DNA of 46,554 nt from Theionarchaea archaeon (GCA_018992565.1 JACVGW010000013.1:1-46554); one strand, 5' to 3'. Positions 25,009 to 33,513 are shown, numbered from the stretch's first letter. Program-made: numbers and translations. Notes: a model not told the origin generated them from the sequence alone.

Positions 25009-25914
25009 TTAGATCTGGTACTTATCAAGTAGTCCCAGGGACTCCAGTTGTGCTTTGAGAACTGAAACTTTCTGTGAGTCAAGCTCCTGCAGAGGTGGCC
25101 GAGGTTTTCCCACCTTCAGCCCCAGCACATTGAGACCCGCCTTGATTACAACAGGGTTAGTTACAGAGTAACAGAGCTGCATTAGTTCAAAATAGCGGAA
25201 TAGAAGATCTCGACAATGAATCACATCTTCAAATGTTTTCCACGGAGAAGAAAGTTCAGCAAATTCTGCGGGGGCTAAATTTCCTGTAATATTTGCAGTT
25301 CCAGATCCGCCAAATCCCATATTTGGCATAATAATGGAAAATTGAGGGGAATCGCAGGTGAGAATATCCACAGAATCACCCACTGCTTTCTTCATCTTGA
25401 GTAGGTGGCTTATGTCGGGAACTGCCTCTTTGAAAGCCACAATGTTGTCGATTTTCGAGAGCGCAATAGCTGTCTCAGTGCTGATGGTAACCCCTACCCT
25501 GGTAGGATTATTATATACAGCGATAGGTATCTTCACTGCTGAAGCCACCTTCTCAAAGAAGGTGTAGATATCCTCCTGAGGAGGCCTGATATATCCCGGG
25601 ACCACCAGCATGGCACCATCTGCACCACACTCATGAGCAGCTCTTGTCATGCACACTGAATCTGCTGTGTTAGACCCTGTGGTTCCAAAAAAAACAGGGA
25701 TTCTCTTCCGAGCATAATCAGTGACACATTCAATGATCTTCTTCTTTTCCTCAATAGTCAGCATGCTGGCTTCTCCTGCTGAACCCAACACCAGGAGCCC
25801 ATCAGTATTGTTTTCTCTATGAAAATCTATGAGCAGGTTGAACCCTTCATAGTTAACGCTGCCATCATCATTGAAGGGGGTGGGTACTGCCACCCAAGAA
25901 CCCGTGACACGCAT
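25009..25914 (-). CDS. dapA: 4-hydroxy-tetrahydrodipicolinate synthase family (DapA)
   Basis: A 301-aa TIM-barrel aldolase. VAVPTPFNDDGSVNYEGF at the N-terminus, GLLVLGSAGEASML (standing for GTTGES), IAVYNNPTRVG with the catalytic Tyr, and NIVAFKEAVPD with the Schiff-base Lys are all present. It condenses pyruvate with aspartate semialdehyde as the first step to diaminopimelate; related aldolases of the same superfamily cannot be excluded because the GTTGES loop is GSAGEA here. A TATA-like box (about 25946-25958) and an AGAGAGGT SD precede the start. DapF and LysA lie 3-8 kb away in the window, which favours lysine synthesis. Confidence 0.75.
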   Translation of the reverse strand: MRVTGSWVAVPTPFNDDGSVNYEGFNLLIDFHRENNTDGLLVLGSAGEASMLTIEEKKKIIECVTDYARKRIPVFFGTTGSNTADSVCMTRAAHECGADGAMLVVPGYIRPPQEDIYTFFEKVASAVKIPIAVYNNPTRVGVTISTETAIALSKIDNIVAFKEAVPDISHLLKMKKAVGDSVDILTCDSPQFSIIMPNMGFGGSGTANITGNLAPAEFAELSSPWKTFEDVIHCRDLLFRYFELMQLCYSVTNPVVIKAGLNVLGLKVGKPRPPLQELDSQKVSVLKAQLESLGLLDKYQI

Positions 25915-26044
25915 GATATTACCTCTCTTTCTAGTGGTTACACGTATTCATATAAAAGATTAAAGATTATCCCTGAATATTCAGGTTCTCATGTTAAAAG
26001 GAATGTTTCCCATGACTCATTTAGGTTCTGTCCATGAATGAATC

Positions 26045-26416
26045 TTACTCGTTTTCAGCCAGTTCATCTGCCTGGCTGCAGCACTTGAACATTTCATCCA
26101 CATCATAGAATATGTTGCTGAAATGCTGCAGTGCGGAATCAAGCTCTTCCTGCCCCTTCTCTGTCAATGTGTATGCCTTGTTCTCATCAGGCTCTATGAG
26201 TCCTTTCTCTCTCAATTCTTTCAGCACGGGGTAGAGAGTCCCCGGGCTGGGCTGGGAACCCCTCCTTTTCTCCAGCTCTCTGCCTATTTCACATCCCTTG
26301 CAGTCACCTCTTGAAATTATCCACAATACTAAGAAGGAGAGAAACCCTTTCATGTCACAGCACTCAGGGGATTTTATATCACCTGATGTTCCCACAAGTA
26401 TCTTCACCTTTTTCAT
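26045..26416 (-). CDS. PadR-family repressor with cysteine pairs, likely arsenic sensor
   Basis: A 123-aa winged-helix protein. GFLSFLVLWIISRGDCKGCEIGRELEKRRG and SPGTLYPVLKELREKGLIEP are typical PadR HTH and wing sequences. Cysteines are placed in pairs at the N-terminus (SPECCDMK), before the HTH (GDCKGCE) and in the C-terminal helix (FKCCSQ), so a trivalent metalloid could be bound. It is divergent from arsM and starts without a leader (TATA at 26438-26448). Four matching operators in the 150-bp spacer suggest that it represses both genes and is released by arsenite; the ligand is inferred from the neighbour. Confidence 0.8.
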   Translation of the reverse strand: MKKVKILVGTSGDIKSPECCDMKGFLSFLVLWIISRGDCKGCEIGRELEKRRGSQPSPGTLYPVLKELREKGLIEPDENKAYTLTEKGQEELDSALQHFSNIFYDVDEMFKCCSQADELAENE

Positions 26417-26437
26417 TACTTATTGGTTATCCGATAA

Positions 26438-26448
26438 CTTTATATACC
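26438..26448 (-). promoter_or_regulatory. TATA box of the PadR gene
   Basis: GGTATATAAAG on the minus strand, about 27 nt before the ATG at 26416; leaderless. Confidence 0.65.
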
Positions 26449-26517
26449 TACCGGTCTATCTCTGTTGGATACCCGATAATTCTTCATGACTATTGAGCTC
26501 TATCGGACAACCGATAA

Positions 26518-26528
26518 GTTTATATACT
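26518..26528 (+). promoter_or_regulatory. TATA box of arsM
   Basis: GTTTATATACT; predicted start near 26548, inside the fourth operator. The SD GAGGTG at 26556-26561 lies 5 nt before the ATG. Confidence 0.7.
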
Positions 26529-26566
26529 CCCACCCTTAGTATCGGATACACGATAGAGGTGTTGAT

Positions 26567-27472
26567 ATGAAAGAGAATGAAATCAAGAAAGTCGTACGGA
26601 AAGGCTATGCCAAGGTAGCTAGAAAGCAGACGGGATCATGTTGTCAAGAGACAAATCAGGTTCTGAAAGCCCGGTCAGGATGCTGCGGACCTTCTGCCAC
26701 ACAAAAGGATAAGGCTGAGAGAATTGAGATAGAGACGGCGTGTACAACGAATGTAGAGGAAATCGGAAAGATGCTGGGATATACTGAAGACGATCTTAAA
26801 GGTGTTCCGGAAGGTGCTAACCTGGGTTTGGGGTGCGGAAACCCGGTAGCACTGGCCTCTCTCCGGGAAGGGGAGATAGTACTGGATCTGGGATCGGGTG
26901 CTGGAGTTGACTGCTTCCTGGCAGCAAGAAAGGTCGGTGAAACAGGGAAGGTAATTGGTGTGGACATGACACCTGAGATGATTGATAGAGCACGGGAAAA
27001 TGCAGAAGAATTTGAGTATCGAAATGTAGAGTTCAGGCTTGGTGAAATTGAGCATCTACCCACCGGTGACAGCTCTGTAGACGTGATATTGTCCAACTGT
27101 GTCATCAATTTGTCTGCTGACAAGAAGAGGGTCTTTGAGGAAGCGTATAGAGTGCTCAAGCCAGGGGGAAGGCTGATGGTTTCAGATATGGTGCTGCTGA
27201 AGGAACTTCCGGAAGAAATCAGGAACTCGATGAGCGCATATGTGGCATGTATGGGTGGTGCTGTACTGAAAGATGACTACGTGGAGCTGGTCAAGAATGC
27301 CGGGTTTGTCGATGTTGTTATCGAAAAAGAGACACCAGCTGCAATAGGGGATATAGATACTGACCCCGCGGCAAAAGCCGTTGCTGAAAGATTTTCTCTC
27401 TCACCTGAAAAAGCTGTTGAAGTCCTGCAGTCCATAGTGAGTATTAGCCTGAAGGGCGAAAAACCAGCCTGA
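26567..27472 (+). CDS. arsM: Arsenite S-adenosylmethionine methyltransferase
   Basis: A 301-aa SAM-dependent methyltransferase. VLDLGSGAGVDCFLAARKVG (about 110) is SAM motif I, VIGVDMTPEMIDRARENA motif II, and VLSNCVINLSADKKRVFEEAYRVLKPGGRL motifs III-IV. ArsM-specific cysteines are present: GLGCGNP ahead of motif I, SNCVINL, and YVACMGGA, the set that binds As(III). The N-terminal 40 residues add CC pairs (GSCCQE, SGCCGP). It methylates arsenite to volatile or soluble methylarsenicals. Divergence from a Cys-rich PadR and the matching operators support arsenic-inducible expression. Confidence 0.9.
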   Translation: MKENEIKKVVRKGYAKVARKQTGSCCQETNQVLKARSGCCGPSATQKDKAERIEIETACTTNVEEIGKMLGYTEDDLKGVPEGANLGLGCGNPVALASLREGEIVLDLGSGAGVDCFLAARKVGETGKVIGVDMTPEMIDRARENAEEFEYRNVEFRLGEIEHLPTGDSSVDVILSNCVINLSADKKRVFEEAYRVLKPGGRLMVSDMVLLKELPEEIRNSMSAYVACMGGAVLKDDYVELVKNAGFVDVVIEKETPAAIGDIDTDPAAKAVAERFSLSPEKAVEVLQSIVSISLKGEKPA

Positions 27473-27530
27473 AGTATTCGAATGAGATTTCCCTAGAATT
27501 CCGGAACGTCCCAGGAACCCTTCTGGATTC

Positions 27531-27558
27531 ATCTTTTTTCTTCAATGATTGAATCATT
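27531..27558 (+). terminator. T-run and inverted repeat after arsM
   Basis: CTTTTTTC (27533-27540) then a perfect inverted repeat AATGATT-G-AATCATT (27544-27558) downstream of the arsM stop. The T-run suits an archaeal terminator; the repeat may be a regulatory site for something else. Confidence 0.4.
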
Positions 27559-27600
27559 CATGACGAGCGGAAGGTCTTTGTGCCTCTGGAAGACTGAGAA

Positions 27601-28196
27601 TCAAATCACCAGAGCTATTAGACTTACTGCCCCTGCTATAATTGAAATCAAGATCCCAAGAACTCCAATGAATCTATATTTCGCCTCGTTAGCATCTGGA
27701 AGCTGATCTCTCAACGTCTTTGCTTCATCATAGGCTTTCTTGAATTCAATCAAACAGAGCTCCCAATCTTCTATTTTGCCCTTCAGTCTACGACCTTCCA
27801 GCAAATGGTACTGGATCCTTCCGAGATGCGCTCCTAGGGGGTCTCTTTCTGGCAATGAAAAACATGCAAGCCTGTAGAAAATCCGTGGTTTTTCGAGAGT
27901 CTTCAATACGGAATAGAATGATTCAGTGACAAGAATCTCAACGCTTTCTATAGAAGCTCTTCTCAAGTGATCTTCCGCTAGATCAAGACTCTTGAGCTGT
28001 TTTTCCTCTCCCCCCGATTTTCTACAAGAGCAATAGCAATGTGATCCAGAGCGTCTCTCAGCTGAAGAATCTGGGAAAGACTGTACCCCCTGCTCTTGGA
28101 TTCCAGATCGAGAATTCCCAACTTTGCATATTTGTAGGGCTTATCAAGAATCTCAATCAGTCTTTTTACTATTTCGGGATCAAGACCTTCGACCGT
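27601..28196 (-). pseudogene. Frame-disrupted helical protein with a C-terminal membrane helix
   Basis: Two frames join at a run of six G (28010-28015 on the plus strand as C). Upstream frame (28196 to 27978): DPEIVKRLIEILDKPYKYAKLG... ending ...HIAIALVENRG. Downstream frame, one base back: GEEKQLKSLDLAEDHLRRASIE..., continuing through the track ORF at 27966-27601 and finishing in GVLGILISIIAGAVSLIALVI, a membrane helix. A -1 shift at the G-run restores about 195 residues of compatible amphipathic protein. The upstream frame has no visible start codon; a stop lies just before it. It may be a decaying gene or an assembly indel. I do not recognise the family. Confidence 0.5.
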
Positions 28197-28204
28197 CTAT
28201 TTCC

Positions 28205-28498
28205 CTATCCCTGCTGTTCAACAAATCTGTCAATGAATCTTTGTTTTCGAACAACGTCTTTCTTCAAAAGAGGTAGCGCAAAGTGCGTGAATACGCTTCC
28301 TCGAATTATTGCCCGAGAATGAGATTCTGAACTTCTAAGTTCAAGAATGTTTTCGTCAGTTACACCCAGTCTGTTCTCAATTTCCTCGAATGTAGTCTCG
28401 AAAAATGCTTCCTTCTGAATTCCAATCTCCCGTGAAAGAGACATTGCCTTCTTTTCAAGATACGAACCTTCTTCTTTACGAGAATTCTTCCCGACCAT
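28205..28498 (-). CDS. Hypothetical protein, 97 aa
   Basis: The start at 28498 (MVGKNSRKEEGSYLEKK) is chosen because a TATA box CCTTATAAGG (28535-28544) and SD GAGGTGG sit just above it; the longer track ORF begins inside an upstream inverted repeat region. The protein is helical and charged, with RSSESHSRAIIRGSVFTHFALPLLKKD near the end and no membrane segment. It is followed, 6-9 nt later, by the frame-disrupted gene on the same strand, and they may once have formed one unit. No family recognised. Confidence 0.55.
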   Translation of the reverse strand: MVGKNSRKEEGSYLEKKAMSLSREIGIQKEAFFETTFEEIENRLGVTDENILELRSSESHSRAIIRGSVFTHFALPLLKKDVVRKQRFIDRFVEQQG

Positions 28499-28534
28499 AT
28501 GTTGTCCACCTCTGTCTTCTCTGCGGGGGTTTCT

Positions 28535-28544
28535 CCTTATAAGG
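28535..28544 (-). promoter_or_regulatory. TATA box of the 97-aa hypothetical gene
   Basis: Self-complementary CCTTATAAGG about 40 nt before the ATG; leader of about 17 nt with an SD. Confidence 0.55.
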
Positions 28545-28599
28545 CTTACGCATCTAAAGAGCACTTGAGCGATTTTGAAGACTAGTAACACCGTCATGA

Positions 28600-28621
28600 A
28601 TTTGAAGATTATCCTTCAAAT
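28600..28621. repeat. Inverted repeat ATTTGAAG-N6-CTTCAAAT
   Basis: Perfect 8-bp arms with a 6-bp spacer, about 60 bp above the TATA box of the 97-aa gene; it could be an operator. Confidence 0.4.
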
Positions 28622-28966
28622 GAAGGTAAACTGGAAATAACGTTGAAATCATCATAGTCTACGTTTACTCATTAGATGACGGCTCTGTCTTCCCTGTAAT
28701 AGAAGAATCCCTATGTTCCCTACGTCCGCCACTCTGCAATCCTGATTACCTTCTCTCAACTGAACAGAGAGTATTTTAGAGCCGGGATAAATGCTATCTC
28801 ATAAACGTATCGATACGTGGAATTTTAGTGTTTCCCAGTCATCCCACCTCGAACCCACCATTCTTAAAGGTGTACTGCAAGAGCTCATGAATTATCCACC
28901 GTTAACTGAATACGCTGATAGGGAAAAAAGATTCTTCGCCCACAAGGGTGAGAACCTGATGAAGGG
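28622..28966. other. Intergenic region, no convincing gene
   Basis: About 345 bp between the 97-aa gene promoter and the end of dapF. A 76-aa plus-strand ORF (28791-29021) is present but runs into dapF antisense and has no SD or TATA box at the expected spacing. The minus-strand T-run CTTTTTTCCC at 28921-28930 probably terminates the dapF transcript. Confidence 0.4.
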
Positions 28967-29788
28967 CTATACTTCCTTCAAGATTCCCTCATATACCATG
29001 CGGGCCTCACCTGTCAGATAGATTTTCTGCAGAGTATCATCTTCAATGGTAATTTTGAGAGTACCACCTTTTGTCCTGACCTCAACCTCGGGTCCACACA
29101 TTCCATGCAGAAACACTGCGCACGCTGCCGCTCCAGATCCCGTTCCGCAGGCCAGAGTCTCCCTCTCCACTCCTCTCTCGTACGTCCTGTTCATAATTGT
29201 ATTCTTCCCTACTACTCTGCAGAAATTGACATTCGTTCCCCTGGGAAAAGCCTTATCATACCTGATTCTTCTGCCAATCTCTTCAATATCCTCCTCCATG
29301 GTCAGGTCATCCTTGAATATCACGCTATGTGGCAGCCCAGGTGTGCCTTCCTCAATGTAATCAACGCATATTCTCCTGTCATTTACCATGATCTCCTTGT
29401 TGAGTTCCTTTTCTGTTACTGGATTCAGCGTAATTGTAGCCTGTTTGCCTGAAACATGCGCCTCCAGTATGCCGGACATACTTTCTACAGTCATTTCTTC
29501 ACCTGCTATCCCCTTCAGATAGGCAAATCGGGTAATGCATCGCGCCCCATTTCCGCACATCTCCCCTTCAGTCCCGTCAGCATTGAAATACCTCATTCTA
29601 AAGGTGGCAACCTGTGAGGGCTCCACCAGGAGAATTCCATCTGCACCCACAGAGAGCCGTCTCCTGCACACGCTCTTGGCAAAATCACCCTTCTCCTTCT
29701 CAGGTATGAGACCTTCTCGATTGTCAATAACCAAGAAGTCATTTCCTGCACCAGACATCTTGCAAAACTGGATTCCTTCTGTCTTCAT
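28967..29788 (-). CDS. dapF: Diaminopimelate epimerase
   Basis: A 273-aa protein of normal length. KMSGAGNDFLVIDNREG opens the first domain, MCGNGARCITRF holds the first catalytic Cys (about 78) and ACGTGSGAAACA the second (about 217). It converts LL-DAP to meso-DAP, the substrate of LysA. The start abuts the stop of the class V aminotransferase gene directly (29788/29789), so it is the last gene of the cluster. Confidence 0.95.
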   Translation of the reverse strand: MKTEGIQFCKMSGAGNDFLVIDNREGLIPEKEKGDFAKSVCRRRLSVGADGILLVEPSQVATFRMRYFNADGTEGEMCGNGARCITRFAYLKGIAGEEMTVESMSGILEAHVSGKQATITLNPVTEKELNKEIMVNDRRICVDYIEEGTPGLPHSVIFKDDLTMEEDIEEIGRRIRYDKAFPRGTNVNFCRVVGKNTIMNRTYERGVERETLACGTGSGAAACAVFLHGMCGPEVEVRTKGGTLKITIEDDTLQKIYLTGEARMVYEGILKEV

Positions 29789-30916
29789 CTACCCACCCAC
29801 GTACTCTTTCAGGATGGATACAAGCCGGGTAATGTCGTCTTCATTGTTATAGATGTGAGGGGCTACCCGTATCCCATCTCTGAGACTGATTCTCACATTC
29901 CTGCTCTGATACAATTCTGCAAGCTTCTCTCTGTTCTTGACATCAAAGACCAGGATACAGCTCCGCTCACTCTCCCGCAGAGATGAGACAATACTCACAT
30001 GCAGTGCTTCCAATTCTTCAATCAAGCAATCAAGAAGCCCAAGAACATGTTCTGTAATGTTTCTCACCTTTACCTTGTGGAAGAAATCCAGGATAGGATC
30101 CATGCTGTATAACAAGGCCCAGGGTAATGTCCCTGACTCGAATTTCTGAGCCGTTTTCATGAGCTCCAGTTCTGTTGGGAAACTCCAGGGATCTGGAGTG
30201 CTCATCCACCCGATATTGGTGGTAGAAATTTCATCCAGGATATCCTTGTTACAATACAGAAACCCAACTCCATCAGGACCCAGCAGCCACTTGTAGCTGC
30301 TGGTACACAGAATGTCAATCCCGTATCGCTTCACGTCCATTTCGAGGGCACCCAGTGACTGGATTGCATCCACCACAAAGTATGCACCAACCTCCTTGCA
30401 TAGGTTCCCAATTGCTTCAAGGTCACTGCGAAATCCATTCTTGAACTGAACGCTGCTGATGGACACAGCTCTCGTATTTTCATCAATGCTCTTCTGGACA
30501 TTCTCTACGGGAATTCTGTTGTTCATAACCTCCATTAGCCGTATTTCAACACCTTTCTGCTTCAAAGCCAACCAAGGTAGGAAATTGGAGGGAAAATCAT
30601 ACTTATTCACCACCACATTGTCTCCCTTCTTGAAGTCCATGCCATTGATTGCAAAGTTTAGCCCTTCTGATGTGTTCATCACACAAGCAATTTCCTCTTT
30701 CTCTGCATTAATGAGCTTCCCAAATTTAGCTTTGATTTCTAGGGCGTCATCCTCCCAGGTATGGTAGTTGACTGATCCATTTGTTAATTTGTCATTCCAC
30801 CATGTCTCGCATCCAGCTTTGCTGAATCGCGGAGAAAGCCCACATGCTGCAGCATTCAGATAGGTCCAGTTGCTCACTGCAGGCTCAAAGTGGGCTCTAA
30901 TTTCCTGATTATCCAT
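29789..30916 (-). CDS. Class V aminotransferase family PLP enzyme
   Basis: A fold I PLP enzyme of 375 aa related to cysteine desulfurases and isopenicillin-N epimerase. FVVDAIQSLGALEMDVK has the PLP Asp and Gln, and CTSSYKWLLGPDGVGFLY the Schiff-base Lys (about 209). The active-site cysteine loop of SufS-type desulfurases is not evident. The start at 30916 overlaps the end of lysA by 8 nt and has SD GAGGT 8 nt upstream; the track's start at 30919 is a TTG. Lying between lysA and dapF, it may act on an amino acid or keto acid of that pathway, but the substrate is open. Confidence 0.8.
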   Translation of the reverse strand: MDNQEIRAHFEPAVSNWTYLNAAACGLSPRFSKAGCETWWNDKLTNGSVNYHTWEDDALEIKAKFGKLINAEKEEIACVMNTSEGLNFAINGMDFKKGDNVVVNKYDFPSNFLPWLALKQKGVEIRLMEVMNNRIPVENVQKSIDENTRAVSISSVQFKNGFRSDLEAIGNLCKEVGAYFVVDAIQSLGALEMDVKRYGIDILCTSSYKWLLGPDGVGFLYCNKDILDEISTTNIGWMSTPDPWSFPTELELMKTAQKFESGTLPWALLYSMDPILDFFHKVKVRNITEHVLGLLDCLIEELEALHVSIVSSLRESERSCILVFDVKNREKLAELYQSRNVRISLRDGIRVAPHIYNNEDDITRLVSILKEYVGG

Positions 30917-32132
30917 CAATATCTACCTCACATTGATTGCGTAATAAGTCCTGGAACGTTCCTCTCTTTCTGATCTCGGTGACAGTCGTCTTATCCACCA
31001 GGACTTCTGCAGGGAGCGGTCTGGAGTTATATTCTGATGCCATACTGAATCCGTACGCTCCCGTGTTCAAAATAGCCAGCAGGTCCCCCTCTTTGAGCGG
31101 TGGGAGAAGTCTGTTTCTGGCAAATATGTCTGCACTCTCACAGATGTCACCACATACTGTGACTTCAGAATGTTCCTGGAATTCCCTTCTGGACTCTGAA
31201 GGCACCACTTTGACAATTTCGTGGTACGCATTGTACAGGGCGGGCCTCATGAAATGGTTGAATCCTGTATCCACGCCGACAAAGGTGTACTTGGGATTTT
31301 CTTTAACTGCAGTCACGGTGGTGAGAAGTATGCCAGATTCTGCCACCAGAAACCGCCCCGGTTCCAGGACCAGGGTGACCGCATGGTTGTGCTCAGCCCA
31401 CCGGGTGACCATGTCTGTGAGGCTCTCACCAAATTTCCTCAAGTCCATGGAAACTTGTCCTGGCTCATAGGGAACACCCAGCCCTCCTCCAATATCGACA
31501 AATTCCAGATCTGGAAATTCGCCCGCCACTTGCAAGAGGGATTCCACACCTTTGAGAAGCAGCACCGGCTCCAGGATCCCTGAACCAATATGCATGTGGA
31601 CACCTTTCAAATGCAGATTATACTTGTTCAAGAGTGATGTAATCTGGGCAACGTCAGTCTGGTATATGCCAAATTTACTCTGCAGTCCTCCTGTAATGAC
31701 ATGTTTGTGGTGCCCTGCTCCCAGGTTGGGATTAATCCTGATACACACATCAGACTCGGGATTTATCTGCCCATACACTTCCAGCTGGGATAGCGAATCT
31801 GCGGTCATTAAAACATCATGAGAAATAGCATACATGATTTCAGAATGTGTGAGGTTGTTGCCTGTAAATAGAATGTCAGAAGAACTGAATCCTGCCTTCA
31901 ATGCCAGGAAGATTTCCCCAGGTGAGACACAGTCTACAGCACAGCCTAAATCCCTGAATATTCTGAGTATAGCACAATTGGTGTTGGCCTTACATGCATA
32001 GTGTATCCTGAGAGGGGTGTAGCGAATGCTCTGAGCCAGGTTCTGGTACTGCCTGGCCATGACCTGCTTATCATACACATAGGTTGGAGTTCCATACGCT
32101 GTCCTGATTTCAGCCAATCGGTCAAAGTCCAT
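30909..32132 (-). CDS. lysA: Diaminopimelate decarboxylase
   Basis: A 407-aa fold III PLP decarboxylase. IHYACKANTN contains the PLP Lys48, GVHMHIGSG and FVDIGGGLGVPY bind the cofactor, EPGRFLVAESG carries the substrate-carboxylate Arg, and VCGDICESADIF is the second-subunit motif with catalytic Cys. All canonical DAPDC features are present, so decarboxylation of meso-DAP to lysine is expected. The 32-nt gap from the upstream LysA-like gene includes TATA-like ATTATATATTAG, so an internal promoter is possible. Confidence 0.85.
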   Translation of the reverse strand: MDFDRLAEIRTAYGTPTYVYDKQVMARQYQNLAQSIRYTPLRIHYACKANTNCAILRIFRDLGCAVDCVSPGEIFLALKAGFSSSDILFTGNNLTHSEIMYAISHDVLMTADSLSQLEVYGQINPESDVCIRINPNLGAGHHKHVITGGLQSKFGIYQTDVAQITSLLNKYNLHLKGVHMHIGSGILEPVLLLKGVESLLQVAGEFPDLEFVDIGGGLGVPYEPGQVSMDLRKFGESLTDMVTRWAEHNHAVTLVLEPGRFLVAESGILLTTVTAVKENPKYTFVGVDTGFNHFMRPALYNAYHEIVKVVPSESRREFQEHSEVTVCGDICESADIFARNRLLPPLKEGDLLAILNTGAYGFSMASEYNSRPLPAEVLVDKTTVTEIRKRGTFQDLLRNQCEVDIDG

Positions 32133-32164
32133 AGTATCACACTAATATATAATAGGGAGGGGAA

Positions 32165-33499
32165 CTATATAAGTTCCTCTCCCATGAAAAGATCAGTCAT
32201 AGCTTCTCTTCTCTTGATAATCCTTGGTACACCGTCTTTGATGAGAACGGCAGCAGGGAAGGGATAAGAATTGTACCTGTTGAGTATTGCCATGGTATAC
32301 GCTCCACAATCCAAGAATGCCAGAACATCGCCTTCTTCCAGGTATGGGAGCTCTCTGTTGTACCCTAGAACATCTCCTGCATAGCATAGAGGTCCTGCAA
32401 CGTTGATAACCTCTTTTTTTGTCTCCTTCATTTTGTTGCAACATACAGATTGGTACACATACCATCCCTGGGTGGCTCGCAGGTTGATATTTGCTCCACC
32501 ATCCACCAGGGCCCACTTCTTGCCTGATTCTTCTCTCTTTACTGTACCCACAGTGACCAACAAAATGGTGGAGGTGCCGATGATGCTCCCTCCCGGCTCA
32601 ATGACCACATCACAGTCGCCCAATCCATGCTCTTCCTTTTTCTGGACAAATGGGTCCAGTATGGCGTGAGCATACTCCTCCAGGGGAGCACGGTCAATGT
32701 ACTTAAAGGGGATAGCAATTCCCCCACCCAGGTCCACCATCTCAAGATCAATGTCCAGCTTTTCTTTCAGATCTCCCACAAAATTCATGATCCGTGTACT
32801 GGCAACGCGGTAAGGGTCAGTATTCTCAATCTGAGATCCGATATGGGTATGTATTCCCACAATTTCAACGTTCTTCAGATTCTTTGCCTTCTTGTAAGCT
32901 TCCAATCCTTTTTCCAATCTGATCCCGAATTTGCTCTCGTCAAGGGCAGTTTCCCAGACACTCAATGTACCTGTTCTCACAATAGGGTTGATGCGGATTC
33001 CAATCCTGGCAGGTATTCCCACTCTGGATGCTTCCTCATCTACCATATCCAGTTCATGGAAGGAATCCACGTTTATGACAGCACCCATCCTGATGGCCAG
33101 TCTGATTCCTTTCCTGTCCTTGTAGCAGCCATTCAGTACAATATTACCTCCTTTCACACCCACGATTCTGGCCAGGAATAATTCGCCCGTGGAAATCACT
33201 TCTGCTGTAGCACCTTCTTCATTGAGAATTCTCAAAGCCGCCAGTATGGGGTTTGCCTTATAGGCGTAGGCAACCTTCGCCCGGCTGTACACTGCCGTGA
33301 ATGCCTTAACAAGGTTGCGGTAGTTCTCCCGAATCCTTCTCTCGCTCATGACATACAGGGGTGACCCGAACTGGTTCCGAAGATCCATACAGTCCACTCC
33401 ATCAACCTGCAAGTGTCCTTTCTGGTTGACCTCCACGTAGCCGGGTTCGGGGACAAATTGGTTGAGCCGCGCTTCGTCAATGATGATTTCTTCTGACAT
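32165..33499 (-). CDS. LysA-like fold III PLP decarboxylase with altered active site
   Basis: 444 aa from the ATG at 33499. AYAYKANPIL has the PLP Lys81, VEIVGIHTHIGSQIEN and MVDLGGGIAIPF the cofactor loops. The substrate motifs differ from true LysA: EPGGSIIGTST replaces EPGR..VA..G, losing the carboxylate-binding Arg, and GPLCYAGDVLG replaces C[GD]..CES.D, keeping Cys but losing Glu-Ser. A different amino-acid substrate, or a racemase-like role, is likely. The SD GAGGTG after the upstream stop fixes this start; the track start (33583) lies inside the preceding gene. The N-terminal 25 residues are extra relative to LysA. Confidence 0.8.
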   Translation of the reverse strand: MSEEIIIDEARLNQFVPEPGYVEVNQKGHLQVDGVDCMDLRNQFGSPLYVMSERRIRENYRNLVKAFTAVYSRAKVAYAYKANPILAALRILNEEGATAEVISTGELFLARIVGVKGGNIVLNGCYKDRKGIRLAIRMGAVINVDSFHELDMVDEEASRVGIPARIGIRINPIVRTGTLSVWETALDESKFGIRLEKGLEAYKKAKNLKNVEIVGIHTHIGSQIENTDPYRVASTRIMNFVGDLKEKLDIDLEMVDLGGGIAIPFKYIDRAPLEEYAHAILDPFVQKKEEHGLGDCDVVIEPGGSIIGTSTILLVTVGTVKREESGKKWALVDGGANINLRATQGWYVYQSVCCNKMKETKKEVINVAGPLCYAGDVLGYNRELPYLEEGDVLAFLDCGAYTMAILNRYNSYPFPAAVLIKDGVPRIIKRREAMTDLFMGEELI

Positions 33500-33513
33500 T
33501 GTCACACCTCTTT

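Larger units (their letters stand above)
26421..26555. promoter_or_regulatory. Four copies of a TATYGG-N4-CCGATA operator around the padR and arsM promoters
   Basis: 16-bp sites read on the plus strand: 26421-26436 TATTGGTTATCCGATA, 26463-26478 TGTTGGATACCCGATA, 26501-26516 TATCGGACAACCGATA (perfect), and 26540-26555 TATCGGATACACGATA. The first two flank the padR TATA box and the last two flank the arsM TATA box, with centres 42 and 39 bp apart. Confidence 0.85.

Noticed and set aside
28005-28020. Programmed -1 frameshift at the G-run
   Set aside because: The upstream frame has no start codon and no clear slippery heptamer in the right phase or stimulatory structure; decay or an indel is simpler.
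28791-29021. 76-aa plus-strand ORF upstream of and into dapF
   Set aside because: No SD, no TATA box at the expected spacing, and its end is antisense to the dapF coding region.
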